Origin: CAVVNP01 sp963800235
GTDB lineage: Bacteria; Actinomycetota; Acidimicrobiia; Acidimicrobiales; Iamiaceae
Length of the DNA stretch: 64,000 nt
Assembly: GCA_963800235.1 (NCBI GenBank)
Contig: CAWDAD010000001.1
Span: 1,116,001-1,180,000, forward strand
Reading direction: 5' to 3'
Shown here: positions 18,548 through 28,057 of the stretch, piece after piece
How positions within the stretch are numbered: position 1 is the stretch's first letter
How the letters are laid out: every line of letters begins with the position of its first letter
Position numbers and translations under genes: made by a program
The notes under the pieces: model-generated
Told to the model about the DNA's origin: nothing
Database searches by the model: none
Seen by the model: only the letters and a program-made list of their open reading frames with translations

Positions 18548-19387
18548 TCAGCCCTGGTCGGGCCGCACCCCGGGGATGGTCGCCACGTTGGGGGCCTCGC
18601 CCCGCTCGATCCGGGCGTGCCGCGCCTTGATCATCGGCATCCAGTCGTGGGTGAACACGTAGAAGCCGCCGGTGCGCACGGCCTCGGCCACCCGGTCGGC
18701 GACCTCGGACGGCTCGATCCCCGAGGCGATCAGGCTGCTCATGCCCCCCTGCATGCCCGCCGGCCCGGCCGACGACGGGCCGCCCGGCCGGTTCCGGGAC
18801 GACTCGTCGATCCGGGTCCGGACCCAGCCGGGGCACACCACGGTGGCCCCCACGCCGGGGGCGACCAGGGCCAGTTCGGAGTACAGGGTCTCGGTCAGGG
18901 TCACCACGCCGTGCTTGGCCACGTTGTACGGACCCATGAACGGCGGCGAGGTGACACCGGCCATCGAGGCGGTGTTCACCACGTGGCCCTCACCCTGCTC
19001 GACGAGGAGCGGGACGAAGGCCCGGACGCCGTGGATGACGCCCCACAGGTCGACGCCGATGACCCACTCCCAGTCCTCGAGCGGGGTCTCCCAGCAGAGG
19101 CCGCCGCCGCCCACGCCGGCGTTGTTGCACACCAGGTGGACGGTGCCGAAGGCGTCGACCGCGTCGTCGCGGAGGGCGTCGACCTCGCCGGGGTCGGCCA
19201 CGTCGGTGACCCGGGCGAGGACCTCCACGCCCGGCTCGAACGACGCCACCGCCTCGTCGAGGGCGGCCTGCTCGATGTCGGCCAGCACGAGCCGCATGCC
19301 CTCGGCGGCGAACCGCCGGGCCATGGCCAGCCCGATGCCCGACGCCGCCCCCGTGACGACCGCGACCTTGCCAGTCAGCTCATCCAC
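18548..19387 (-). CDS. Short-chain dehydrogenase/reductase (SDR)
   Basis: 279 residues, classical SDR. The NAD(P)-binding motif is VTGAASGIGLAM (about 11-22), then NNAGVGG, catalytic Ser in VNTASMAG and the Tyr-x-x-x-Lys in GPYNVAKHG. ADIEQ after beta-2 (Asp) favours NAD(H). The substrate cannot be assigned. The GTG at 19387 lies 6 nt downstream of TAGGTT, so the message is probably leaderless. The C-terminal tail (DWMPMIKARHARIERGEAPN) is longer than average. Confidence 0.9.
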   Translation of the reverse strand: MDELTGKVAVVTGAASGIGLAMARRFAAEGMRLVLADIEQAALDEAVASFEPGVEVLARVTDVADPGEVDALRDDAVDAFGTVHLVCNNAGVGGGGLCWETPLEDWEWVIGVDLWGVIHGVRAFVPLLVEQGEGHVVNTASMAGVTSPPFMGPYNVAKHGVVTLTETLYSELALVAPGVGATVVCPGWVRTRIDESSRNRPGGPSSAGPAGMQGGMSSLIASGIEPSEVADRVAEAVRTGGFYVFTHDWMPMIKARHARIERGEAPNVATIPGVRPDQG

Positions 19388-19393
19388 ACGCCG

Positions 19394-19399
19394 AACCTA
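19394..19399 (-). promoter_or_regulatory. -10-like box TAGGTT, leaderless start of the SDR gene
   Basis: TAGGTT on the minus strand is 6 nt upstream of the GTG at 19387. Confidence 0.45.
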
Positions 19400-19413
19400 G
19401 GTCCTGCGGTCCG

Positions 19414-19459
19414 TTCTCGGGACAAGGGTCGCGTGTCCACGCGCTCCTTGTCCCGAGAA
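19414..19459. repeat. Nested inverted repeat, 14-bp perfect arms with an inner 6-bp stem
   Basis: TTCTCGGGACAAGG (19414-19427) and CCTTGTCCCGAGAA (19446-19459) are exact complements. The loop contains CGCGTG-TC-CACGCG. It lies between the end of ahcY and the SDR promoter, so it may terminate ahcY, but the nested design matches the element at 10203-10253, suggesting a dispersed repeat family. Confidence 0.75.
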
Positions 19460-19495
19460 GCGGGCTGCGTCGCCGAAGAGGCGGCGCCAGACAAC

Positions 19496-20971
<1,476 letters not shown>

Positions 20972-21098
20972 GGTCGGGTTCCTCCACGCGTCGAAGCCGA
21001 CGCACTAGCGGGCGGATCCACGGGCTGGGACCTGCTGGCCCACATCAAGCAGCCCCCGGGGGACGCGGCCCGGGACACCCCGGGCGGCGTCGATGATG
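20972..21098 (-). promoter_or_regulatory. Structured leader upstream of ahcY (candidate cis-regulatory RNA)
   Basis: On the minus strand the 127-nt region holds a -10-like TAGCAT at its upstream end, a 7-bp hairpin (GCCCGGG-GTGT-CCCGGGC, 21068-21085), then a stretch in which GGGCTG can pair with CAGCCC while CTGCT can pair with AGCAG, and finally GGAGG before the GTG. Two alternative pairings near a ribosome binding site fit a switch. I could not match it to the SAH riboswitch consensus, so the class is left open. Confidence 0.35.
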
Positions 21099-21824
21099 CT
21101 AGTGGGGTCGTTGCGCCACCAGGACGAGCTCGGTGTCGGCGGCGGCGAGGCGGCCGCCGGAGAGCGTGTCGACGGCCCTGACCACCCCGTCCCAGGCCCG
21201 GCCCTTCAGGGCGACCTTCTCTCGGAGGCGGCGCTGCTTGTCGTCCTCGAAGAGGAAGGTCTCGAGCACGGTCAGGCCCAGCCGGTCGACCTGGGCGATC
21301 AGCCGGTCGGGGGCGATCGACGGGTCGAGCACGGTGGGGAACGGGTCGTGGCCGGGCTTGCCGGCGTCGGGCTGGTTGAGCAGCCGCCGCCGGACCCAGA
21401 CGTGGAACGAGTGCGGCGTGTACCTGGTGACGATCCCCTTCGGCGTGCGCACGTTGGGCACCACGACCACCAGCACCCCGCCGGGTGCCAGCAGGGCGGC
21501 GAGGTCGTCGATCACCCGGTCGGGAGCGGTGACGTGCTCGAGGACGTACACCGAGACGATGGCGTCGAAGCGGCGGTCGCCGAAGTCGTAGGTGCGCAGG
21601 TCGCCGAGGATCTTCTCGTCGAGGTCCTCGTTCTGGTCGAGCGACGGCTGCGAGTCGTCGATGCCCACCACGTAGGCGTCGTCGCGCACCGTGATGTGCG
21701 TCTGGGTGCCGGCGCCGGCCTCCAGCACCGTGACCGGGTCCTCGTCGGCCAGCGCGTCGCGCACCGTCTTCTCGATGCGGCGGAACACGGCATCGGTGTT
21801 GGGGTCGAGCACCCAGCGGGACAT
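21099..21824 (-). CDS. Class I SAM-dependent methyltransferase
   Basis: 241 residues. Motif I is VLEAGAGTQTH (about 34-44), followed by VVGIDDSQ with the ribose-binding acid. FDAIVSVYVLEHV and LLAPGGVLVVVVPNV are motifs post-I and IV. The C-terminal region (TPHSFHVWVRRRLLNQPD) is typical of Methyltransf_11/25-like enzymes; the substrate is unknown. Its neighbour ahcY removes the product SAH, so joint expression would make sense. The ATG at 21824 lies 6 nt downstream of TACAAC. Confidence 0.85.
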   Translation of the reverse strand: MSRWVLDPNTDAVFRRIEKTVRDALADEDPVTVLEAGAGTQTHITVRDDAYVVGIDDSQPSLDQNEDLDEKILGDLRTYDFGDRRFDAIVSVYVLEHVTAPDRVIDDLAALLAPGGVLVVVVPNVRTPKGIVTRYTPHSFHVWVRRRLLNQPDAGKPGHDPFPTVLDPSIAPDRLIAQVDRLGLTVLETFLFEDDKQRRLREKVALKGRAWDGVVRAVDTLSGGRLAAADTELVLVAQRPH

Positions 21825-21830
21825 TGGCGG

Positions 21831-21836
21831 GTTGTA
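21831..21836 (-). promoter_or_regulatory. Extended -10 (TGGTACAAC), leaderless start of the methyltransferase
   Basis: TACAAC preceded by TGG on the minus strand, 6 nt upstream of the ATG at 21824. Confidence 0.5.
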
Positions 21837-21890
21837 CCACCTGCCGACCCCACCGCCGGCGCACGGTGCCGACCGGCCCCACCCCAGAAT

Positions 21891-21904
21891 TGGAACGTGT
21901 TCTA
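21891..21904 (+). promoter_or_regulatory. KstR-like operator TGGAACGTGTTCTA
   Basis: It fits the TnnAACnnGTTnnA pattern bound by the TetR-family repressor KstR and relatives that control sterol and lipid catabolism in actinobacteria. Half-sites TGGAAC and GTTCTA match in 5 of 6 positions as an inverted repeat. It overlaps the -10-like TAGTGT (21902-21907), so binding would block initiation. Confidence 0.65.
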
Positions 21905-21907
21905 GTG
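21902..21907 (+). promoter_or_regulatory. -10-like box TAGTGT, leaderless start of the SDR-LLM-SDR operon
   Basis: TAGTGT ends 7 nt before the ATG at 21915 and overlaps the KstR-like site. Confidence 0.5.
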
Positions 21908-21914
21908 TCGCGCC

Positions 21915-22679
21915 ATGGTGCTGGAGCGGTTCGTCGACCGGTCGGCGATCGTCACCGGTGCCGCCTCGGGCATCGGGCGGGCCACGCTGCTGCGGCTGGT
22001 GGCCGAAGGGGCCCGGGTCCTGGCGGTCGACGTGACCGCCGACCGGCTCGACGAGGCCGTCGCCGAGGCCGGCAGCGAGGCGCAGGCCGGCGGCGACGCG
22101 GTCGCCCACCCGGCCGACGTCGGCGACGAGACCGCCGTCGCCGCCACGGTGGCTGCGGCGGTCGAGCGCTTCGGACGGCTCGACGTGCTGTGCAACATCG
22201 CCGGCATCCTGCGCACCGCCCACACCCACGAGTGCGGGCTCGACCTCTGGGACCAGGTGCTCCGGGTGAACCTGACCGGCACCTTCCTGCTGTGTCGGGA
22301 GGCGCTCCCCCACCTGCTGCGCAGCGGCGGCTGCATCGTGAACTGCGCCTCGACCTCGGCCGACTTCGGCCACCCGTGGATGGCCGCCTACTCGGCCTCG
22401 AAGGGCGGGGTCGCCGCCCTGACCCAGAGCCTGGCCGTCGAGTACGCCAAGCAGGGGGTGCGGGTGAACGCCGTGGCCCCAGGGAGCGTCGACACCGGCA
22501 TCACCGGCGCCATCACGTTCCCCGACGGCATCGACCACAAGCTGATCTACCGGATCATGTCGCCCACCGGCACCCGGGGCCCCCAGTCGGTGGCCTCGGT
22601 GATCGCCATGCTCGCCTCCGACGACGGCGCCCACATGACCGGGACCCTCGTCCGCGTCGACGGCGGCACCCACGCCTGA
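21915..22679 (+). CDS. SDR-family oxidoreductase, first gene of the KstR-like-controlled operon
   Basis: 254 residues, classical SDR: VTGAASGIGRAT at the N-terminus, then CNIAGILR (the NNAG position altered to CNIAG), catalytic Ser in CASTSADF, and Tyr/Lys in YSASKGG. The end (HMTGTLVRVDGGTHA) is typical. Asp after beta-2 (AVDVTADR) suggests NAD(H). The site upstream fits a lipid- or sterol-catabolism regulon, so a hydroxyacyl-CoA or hydroxysteroid substrate is a reasonable inference but not shown. The next gene follows after 31 bp. Confidence 0.9.
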   Translation: MVLERFVDRSAIVTGAASGIGRATLLRLVAEGARVLAVDVTADRLDEAVAEAGSEAQAGGDAVAHPADVGDETAVAATVAAAVERFGRLDVLCNIAGILRTAHTHECGLDLWDQVLRVNLTGTFLLCREALPHLLRSGGCIVNCASTSADFGHPWMAAYSASKGGVAALTQSLAVEYAKQGVRVNAVAPGSVDTGITGAITFPDGIDHKLIYRIMSPTGTRGPQSVASVIAMLASDDGAHMTGTLVRVDGGTHA

Positions 22680-22710
22680 CCTGCACCCCGACCAACCGGA
22701 GCACCTCGCC

Positions 22711-23580
22711 ATGCGCTTCTCGATCGGCCTCGCCTTCCAACCGCCGGGGCACTACCTGACCCTGGCCAAGGCGGCCGAGGACGCCGGCTTCCACGCCGTC
22801 GCCTGCTCGGACCACGTGCTCAACCTGGCCGAGCTGAAGACGCCGTACCCCTACACCGACGACGGCTCCCGTCGCTGGGAGCCCTTCACCCCCTGGCCCG
22901 ACCCCTGGGTGTCGATCGGCGCCATGGCGGCGGTGACCTCCCGGCTGCGGTTCTTCACCAACGTGTTCGTGCTGCCGCTGCGCAACCCGTTCGAGGTGGC
23001 CAAGACGGTCGGCACCGCGGCCGTGCTCTCGGACAACCGGGTGGGCCTGGGCATCGGCATGGGCTGGTGCGAGGAGGAGTTCGACCTCATGGAGCAGCCC
23101 TTCCGCAAGCGGGGCGCCCGGGCCGACGAGATGCTCGGCATCCTCACCGACCTGTGGTCCGGCCGGATGGTGAGCCACCACGGTGACCACTACACCTTCC
23201 CCGACCTGGAGATGAACCCGCCCGTCACCGAGCCGGTGCCGGTCTACGTGGGTGGCATCTCCGAGCCGGCGCTGAAGCGGGCCGCCCGCCACGACGGCTG
23301 GATCTCCGACCTGGCCCCCACCGACGAGCTGGGTCGCCTCGTCGCCCGCATCGAGGCCCACCGCGACGCGTGCGGCACCGCCGACCGACCGTTCTCCTAC
23401 ATCGGCTCGCCGGCCGATGCCTTCGACGTCGACGGGTACCGGCGGGTCGCCGAGGCCGGCATCACCGACATCCTCACCATGCCGTGGGTCTTCTACAGCG
23501 GCTTCACCGACGACCTCGACCAGAAGGTCGAGGGCACCTACCGGTTCGCCGACGACATCCTGAGCGAGGTGGGCGAGTGA
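22711..23580 (+). CDS. LLM-class, probably F420-dependent oxidoreductase
   Basis: 289 residues of a bacterial luciferase-like TIM barrel. It starts RFSIGLAFQPPGHYLTLAKA, has ACSDHVL near residue 30 and the GVGLGIGMGWCEEEF-type core (here NRVGLGIGMGWCEEEF), and PVPVYVGGISEPALKRAARH near 170. These fit the TIGR03619-like actinobacterial group that mostly uses F420 rather than FMN. The window also encodes CofD and CofE for F420. It probably reduces or oxidises an intermediate handled by the two SDRs flanking it in the operon. Its stop overlaps the next start (TGATG). Confidence 0.88.
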   Translation: MRFSIGLAFQPPGHYLTLAKAAEDAGFHAVACSDHVLNLAELKTPYPYTDDGSRRWEPFTPWPDPWVSIGAMAAVTSRLRFFTNVFVLPLRNPFEVAKTVGTAAVLSDNRVGLGIGMGWCEEEFDLMEQPFRKRGARADEMLGILTDLWSGRMVSHHGDHYTFPDLEMNPPVTEPVPVYVGGISEPALKRAARHDGWISDLAPTDELGRLVARIEAHRDACGTADRPFSYIGSPADAFDVDGYRRVAEAGITDILTMPWVFYSGFTDDLDQKVEGTYRFADDILSEVGE

Positions 23581-24341
23581 TGGGCGTGCTCGACGGCAAG
23601 GTCGCCATCGTCACCGGCGCCGGTCAGGGCGTCGGCGAGGGCATCGCCCTGGCCCTCGCCAGCGAGGGCGCCGACGTGGTGTGCGCCGGCCGCACGCTGT
23701 CCAAGGTCGAGGACACCGCCGCCCAGATCGCCGGGCGCGACGGCACCGGCCGGGCGCTGGCGCTCGAGTGCAACGTGGCCCGGCCCGACGAGGTCGACGC
23801 CTGCGTGGCCCGGACCCTCGACGCCTTCGGCACCGTCGACATCCTGGTGAACAACGCGGTCGTGTCCCCGCTCGGGCCGCTGCTCGACGTGCCGGACAAG
23901 CTGTTCGAGCTCGGGTTCCGGGTCGGGCCGTTGGCCACCCTCCGGTTCATGCGGGCCTGCCACCCCCACCTGCAGGGGGGCGGCGTGATCGTGAACCTGA
24001 CGTCCGGCTCGGCGCTGCGCACGGACCCGAGCGGTCTCGGCGCCTACGCCGCCATCAAGGAGGCGATCAGCTCGTTGACGCGCACCGCGGCCGTGGAGTG
24101 GGGGCCCGACGGCATCCGGGTGGTGAACCTGATGCCGCTGGCCGAGTCGCCGGGCTTCGAGTTCTGGAAGGAGTACGACCGCCCGGCCTACGAGGCGCTG
24201 GTCCAGGAGGTGCCGCTCGGCCGCATCGGCGACTGCGAGGCCGACATCGGTCGGGCGGCGGTGTACCTCTGCGGTCCCGACGGGCGCTACGTCACCGGCA
24301 CGACCCTGGTGGTCGACGGCGGCCAGTCGTATCTGCGATGA
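23580..24341 (+). CDS. SDR-family oxidoreductase, third gene of the operon
   Basis: 253 residues. VTGAGQGVGEGIA binds the cofactor, NNAVVSP replaces NNAG, catalytic Ser is in NLTSGSAL, and the Tyr-x-x-x-Lys is AYAAIKEAI. CAGRTLSK after beta-2 (Arg) points towards NADP(H), unlike the first SDR of this operon. The ATG at 23580 overlaps the previous stop by one base. The C-terminus is TTLVVDGGQSYLR. Confidence 0.9.
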   Translation: MGVLDGKVAIVTGAGQGVGEGIALALASEGADVVCAGRTLSKVEDTAAQIAGRDGTGRALALECNVARPDEVDACVARTLDAFGTVDILVNNAVVSPLGPLLDVPDKLFELGFRVGPLATLRFMRACHPHLQGGGVIVNLTSGSALRTDPSGLGAYAAIKEAISSLTRTAAVEWGPDGIRVVNLMPLAESPGFEFWKEYDRPAYEALVQEVPLGRIGDCEADIGRAAVYLCGPDGRYVTGTTLVVDGGQSYLR

Positions 24342-24401
24342 GGCGATGCCGGGTCGCGACCGGAGCGAAGCGGCCGTCGGGGCGGTAGAACCGTCGGCGT
24401 C

Positions 24402-24965
24402 ATGAGCCCGCTCTGGCGTCGTCACCACGACCCCTCGCCGGAGGGGCGGGCGTTCCGGGCCCTGTTCGACGAGTTCAACACCGGGGACCCGCCCCTGTCC
24501 TTCGGCCCCGGCCGGCGTTGGCTGGCCCTGCGCTGCCTGCGGCCGAAGCTGGTGGCGGAGAACCTCGACGCCGCCGTGGCACCGTGCCGGTGGAGGACCG
24601 GGTTGCACCTGGCGGGCGACGACGACCGGTTGTTCGTGACCCCGTCGATCGACGGGTGGGTGCTGGTGGTGGGCATCGAGGGCAGCGAGGAGAACCTCCG
24701 GCGGCTGAGCACCACCATCGGACCGACCTACGCCTTCGACGCCAGGGACCGCGCCCAGGCGAGCTGGATGTGGGCCGACGGGCTCGACGTCCAGCGCCGG
24801 GCCCTCAGCGACGAGGAGGCGGTGCTCGCCCAGGCGGCGGCGACGTCGCTCGACCCGCGGTCGCTCCACGACCACCCCGAGGGCGAGGGCCCCGGCTGGC
24901 TGGGTCGGCTCATCCGGCCCCGCCTCCAGGTGTGGACGCCCAGGGCCGGCGCACCCCGCCGATAG
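24402..24965 (+). CDS. Uncharacterised 187-residue protein
   Basis: No family recognised. The protein is soluble, without a signal sequence, and rich in Trp and Arg. It begins MSPLWRRHHDPSPEGRAFRA and contains RLFVTPSIDGWVLVVGIEGS, a beta-strand pattern like small sensor or immunity-type folds, then AFDARDRAQASWMWADG. TAGAAC lies 10 nt upstream of the ATG. The stop codon overlaps a -10-like TAGGGT that could drive the M13 peptidase downstream. Codon use matches its neighbours, so it is likely real. Confidence 0.7.
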   Translation: MSPLWRRHHDPSPEGRAFRALFDEFNTGDPPLSFGPGRRWLALRCLRPKLVAENLDAAVAPCRWRTGLHLAGDDDRLFVTPSIDGWVLVVGIEGSEENLRRLSTTIGPTYAFDARDRAQASWMWADGLDVQRRALSDEEAVLAQAAATSLDPRSLHDHPEGEGPGWLGRLIRPRLQVWTPRAGAPRR

Positions 24966-24999
24966 GGTGCCGCGCCTCGCCCCGCCGCCCTCGGGAGGA
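24963..24999 (+). promoter_or_regulatory. -10-like TAGGGT and ribosome binding site for the M13 peptidase
   Basis: TAGGGT (24963-24968) overlaps the upstream stop codon. GGGAGGA (24993-24999) sits 5 nt before the ATG at 25005, so this gene is leadered, unlike many neighbours. Confidence 0.45.
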
Positions 25000-25004
25000 A
25001 CCAC

Positions 25005-26969
25005 ATGCACTCGGGTATCGCCCCCTCGACCTGGGACGACGCCGTCAGGCCGCAGGACGACCTGTTCGGCCACGTCAACGGCCGGTGGATCGCCGAGACC
25101 GAGATCCCCGAGGACCGGGCCGCGCACGGGGCCTTCTACATCCTGCGCGACAACGCCGAGGAGGCCCTCCGGGAGCTGATCGAGGAGGCGGCGGCCAGCG
25201 GCCCCGCCCCCGGGACCCCCGCCAGGAAGGTCGGCGACCTGTACGCCAGCTTCATGGACGAGGAGCGGGTCGAGGCCGCCGGCCTCACCCCCATCGCCGC
25301 CGACCTGGCCGCCATCGAGGCCGTGACCAGCCAGGCGGGGTTCCTCGAGCTGCTCGGCTCGCTGCAGCGCCAGGGCGTCGGCGGCGCCATCGCCCCGTTC
25401 GTCGACACCGACGCCCGCAACTCGGAGCGCTACCTGGTCCACTTCGAGCAGGCCGGGCTCGGGCTCCCGGACGAGTCGTACTACCGCGACGACGACTTCG
25501 CCGAGGTCCGCGCCGCCTACCAGGCGCACGTCGCCGCCCTGCTCCGCCTGGCCGAGGTGGTGGCCGACGAGGCGGCCGCGGCCGACGCCGCCGCCCGGGT
25601 CCTGGCGCTCGAGACCCGTCTCGCCGCCGGCCACTGGGACGTCGTGGCCAGCCGCGACGCGGTGAAGACCTACAACCTCGTCGAGCGGGACGCCCTCGAC
25701 GCCGCGGCGCCCGGGCTCGAGTGGTCGGCCTGGTTCAGCGGCTTCCGCCCGCCGGCCGGCGCCTTCGACGAGGTGGTGGTCCGTCAGCCCGGGTACCTGA
25801 CCACCCTGGCCGAGGTCCTCCACGACGTCCCCCTGGACGACTGGAAGCTGTGGCTCGAGCTCCGGGTGGTCAGCAGCGCGGCGCCGTTCCTGACCGCGGC
25901 GCTGGTCGAGCAGAACTTCGACTTCTACGGGCGCACGCTGTCCGGCACGCCCCAGCAGCGGGAGCGGTGGAAGCGGGGCGTCTCGCTGGTCGAGAGCTCG
26001 CTCGGCGAGGCCGCCGGTCAGCTGTACGTGGAGCGCCACTTCCCACCCGAGGCCAAGGAGCGGATGCTCGAGCTGGTCGGGAACCTCATCGAGGCCTACC
26101 GCCGCAGCATCTCCGACCTGCCGTGGATGGGCGAGGACACCAGGCGGCGGGCGCTCGAGAAGCTGGAGCGGTTCGTCCCCAAGGTGGGCTACCCGGACCA
26201 GTGGCGCGACTACAGCTCACTGGACATCGACCGGCACGACCTGCTCGGCAACGTGCGGGCCTCGGCGGACTTCGAGACCCGGCGCGAGCTCGACAAGCTC
26301 GGCCGCCCGGTCGACCGGGGCGAGTGGTTCATGACCCCGCAGACGGTGAACGCCTACTACAACCCCGGCATGAACGAGATCGTCTTCCCGGCCGCCATCC
26401 TGCAGCCGCCGTTCTTCGATCTCGAGGCCGACGACGCCGTGAACTACGGGGCCATCGGCGCGGTGATCGGCCACGAGATCGGTCACGGCTTCGACGACCA
26501 GGGCTCCCGCTACGACGGCACCGGCAACCTGGTCGACTGGTGGACCGACGACGACCGGGCCCGCTTCGACGAGCTGACCGCCGCCCTGATCACCCAGTAC
26601 GCCGCCTTCGAGCCACGCGACCTGCCCGGCCACCCGGTCAACGGCGCGCTGACCGTCGGCGAGAACATCGGCGACCTCGGGGGCCTGTCGATCGCCCATC
26701 GGGCGTACCGCCTCTCGCTGGAGGGGAAGGAGGCCCCGGTGCTCGACGGCCTCACCGGCGACCAGCGCTTCTTCGCCGGCTGGGCGTACTGCTGGCAGAC
26801 CAAGACCCGTGAGGCCGAGGCGCTGCGTCGGCTGGCCACCGACCCCCACTCCCCGCCGGAGTTCCGGGCCAACGTCGTGCGCAACCTGGTCGAGTTCTAC
26901 GACGCCTTCGGCGTGACCGAGGGTGACGAGCTCTGGCTCGCCGAGCAGGACCGCGTCCGCATCTTCTGA
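25005..26969 (+). CDS. M13-family zinc metallopeptidase (neprilysin/PepO-like)
   Basis: 654 residues. The zinc site is VIGHEIGHGFDDQG (HExxH, about residue 490), with the third ligand Glu in NGALTVGENIGDLGGLSIA. The substrate-binding NAYYNPGMNEIVFPA block precedes it. The N-terminal helical domain (RPQDDLFGHVNGRWI) is the M13 N domain. No signal peptide or TM segment is present, so this is the cytoplasmic PepO-like form. Oligopeptide hydrolysis is expected. The C-terminus is DRVRIF instead of the Cys-x-x-Trp end of animal neprilysins. It converges on the SIS gene across a palindrome. Confidence 0.93.
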   Translation: MHSGIAPSTWDDAVRPQDDLFGHVNGRWIAETEIPEDRAAHGAFYILRDNAEEALRELIEEAAASGPAPGTPARKVGDLYASFMDEERVEAAGLTPIAADLAAIEAVTSQAGFLELLGSLQRQGVGGAIAPFVDTDARNSERYLVHFEQAGLGLPDESYYRDDDFAEVRAAYQAHVAALLRLAEVVADEAAAADAAARVLALETRLAAGHWDVVASRDAVKTYNLVERDALDAAAPGLEWSAWFSGFRPPAGAFDEVVVRQPGYLTTLAEVLHDVPLDDWKLWLELRVVSSAAPFLTAALVEQNFDFYGRTLSGTPQQRERWKRGVSLVESSLGEAAGQLYVERHFPPEAKERMLELVGNLIEAYRRSISDLPWMGEDTRRRALEKLERFVPKVGYPDQWRDYSSLDIDRHDLLGNVRASADFETRRELDKLGRPVDRGEWFMTPQTVNAYYNPGMNEIVFPAAILQPPFFDLEADDAVNYGAIGAVIGHEIGHGFDDQGSRYDGTGNLVDWWTDDDRARFDELTAALITQYAAFEPRDLPGHPVNGALTVGENIGDLGGLSIAHRAYRLSLEGKEAPVLDGLTGDQRFFAGWAYCWQTKTREAEALRRLATDPHSPPEFRANVVRNLVEFYDAFGVTEGDELWLAEQDRVRIF

Positions 26970-26981
26970 CCGTCAGCCGGG

Positions 26982-26999
26982 CCGTCCGGGCCCGGACGG
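26982..26999. terminator. Bidirectional terminator-like palindrome
   Basis: CCGTCCGGG-CCCGGACGG is an 18-bp perfect palindrome between the convergent M13 peptidase and PGI/PMI genes. It has no T-tract. Confidence 0.5.
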
Positions 27000-27000
27000 G

Positions 27001-28056
27001 TCAGGGTTCGGCGAGGGCGGCCTTCAGGTCCATGAGGACCGGCACCGGGCCCGGGTCGAGGCCCTCCTGGGCGGCGAGGTGCAGGCTGACCATGTCGCCC
27101 ACCAGCACCAGGTCGAGCAGCTGGGCCAGGACCCCTTCGCCCTGGGCCTCGACGGTGTGGATGCCGGCGACGACCTCCTGCATGATCTCGGTGATCAGGT
27201 CGAAGCGGCGGGCCTGCTGCGGGTGCTCGTCGTCGTGGCGGAGCAGCACCACGCTCATCGCCTGCCGGGTGAGGTCACCGTTCTGGCCCCACTGGCAGAT
27301 CTCGTTGTGGCAGAGCTCGGGCAGGGCGTTGGCGAAGGCCTGGGTCTTGGCGTTCTCGTTGACCTGGGTCTTCCAGCGGCCGGCGACGACCCCGCCCACC
27401 TCGCCGGCGCCGTAGACGAGCGGGATGGTGCGCCCGATCTGGCGCGCCAGCACCTCGGCGTCGTTGCCCGGCCCGGCCAGCTGGTCGCGTCGGGCCCGCA
27501 GCTGGACGACGGCGCAGTCGATCCACTGCGACGCGCCGGGGAAGAGGCCCATGCGCTCGAAGGCGATCAGCGGCGGCACCGCCACCGCGCCCAGCCCGGC
27601 GCGGGGCATCGGGATGGTGTCGGGCACGGGCAGGACCGGGACCCCCCAGCTCTCGGCCAGGTCCCCGAGCTCGCCGCCCTGGGTGACGGCCAGGATGCGG
27701 GCGCCGTCGAGGCGCGCCTCCTGCACCGCGGTGACCGTCTCCTCGGTGTTGCCCGAGAACGACACGGCCACGACCAGGGTGGAGTCGTCGATGAACGACG
27801 GGGCGTCGTAGCCCTTGCACACCACGACCGGCACGGGCATGAACTGCTGGCCGACCGCGGCGATGAGGTCGCCGGCCACCCCGCTGCCACCCATGCCGAG
27901 CACGACCACGTTGGCGATGGCGTCGTGGTCGGGCAGGTGCTCGGCGTCGAGGCCGACCTGCACGGCGGCCTCGACCTGCTCGGGGAAGCCCAGGGTGGCG
28001 TCGAACATGCCCAGGGTGTCCAGCCGGTCGTCGGGTCCGGCCAGGCGAGCGATCAC
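27001..28056 (-). CDS. SIS-domain bifunctional phosphoglucose/phosphomannose isomerase-like protein
   Basis: 351 residues with two SIS domains. The first has NVVVLGMGGSGVAGDL and VAVSFSGNTEETVT, the phosphosugar-binding loops of the archaeal/actinobacterial PGI/PMI family. The C-terminal part has LPELCHNEICQWGQNGD, including the conserved catalytic Glu and His region of that family. It interconverts fructose-6-P with glucose-6-P or mannose-6-P, feeding ManB encoded two genes upstream. It follows the Trm112 gene by one base. Substrate preference cannot be read from the sequence. Confidence 0.88.
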   Translation of the reverse strand: MIARLAGPDDRLDTLGMFDATLGFPEQVEAAVQVGLDAEHLPDHDAIANVVVLGMGGSGVAGDLIAAVGQQFMPVPVVVCKGYDAPSFIDDSTLVVAVSFSGNTEETVTAVQEARLDGARILAVTQGGELGDLAESWGVPVLPVPDTIPMPRAGLGAVAVPPLIAFERMGLFPGASQWIDCAVVQLRARRDQLAGPGNDAEVLARQIGRTIPLVYGAGEVGGVVAGRWKTQVNENAKTQAFANALPELCHNEICQWGQNGDLTRQAMSVVLLRHDDEHPQQARRFDLITEIMQEVVAGIHTVEAQGEGVLAQLLDLVLVGDMVSLHLAAQEGLDPGPVPVLMDLKAALAEP

Positions 28057-28057
28057 C

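Noticed and set aside
20972..21098. Firm call of an SAH riboswitch
   Set aside because: The region is structured but I could not match the SAH riboswitch core; kept only as a candidate.
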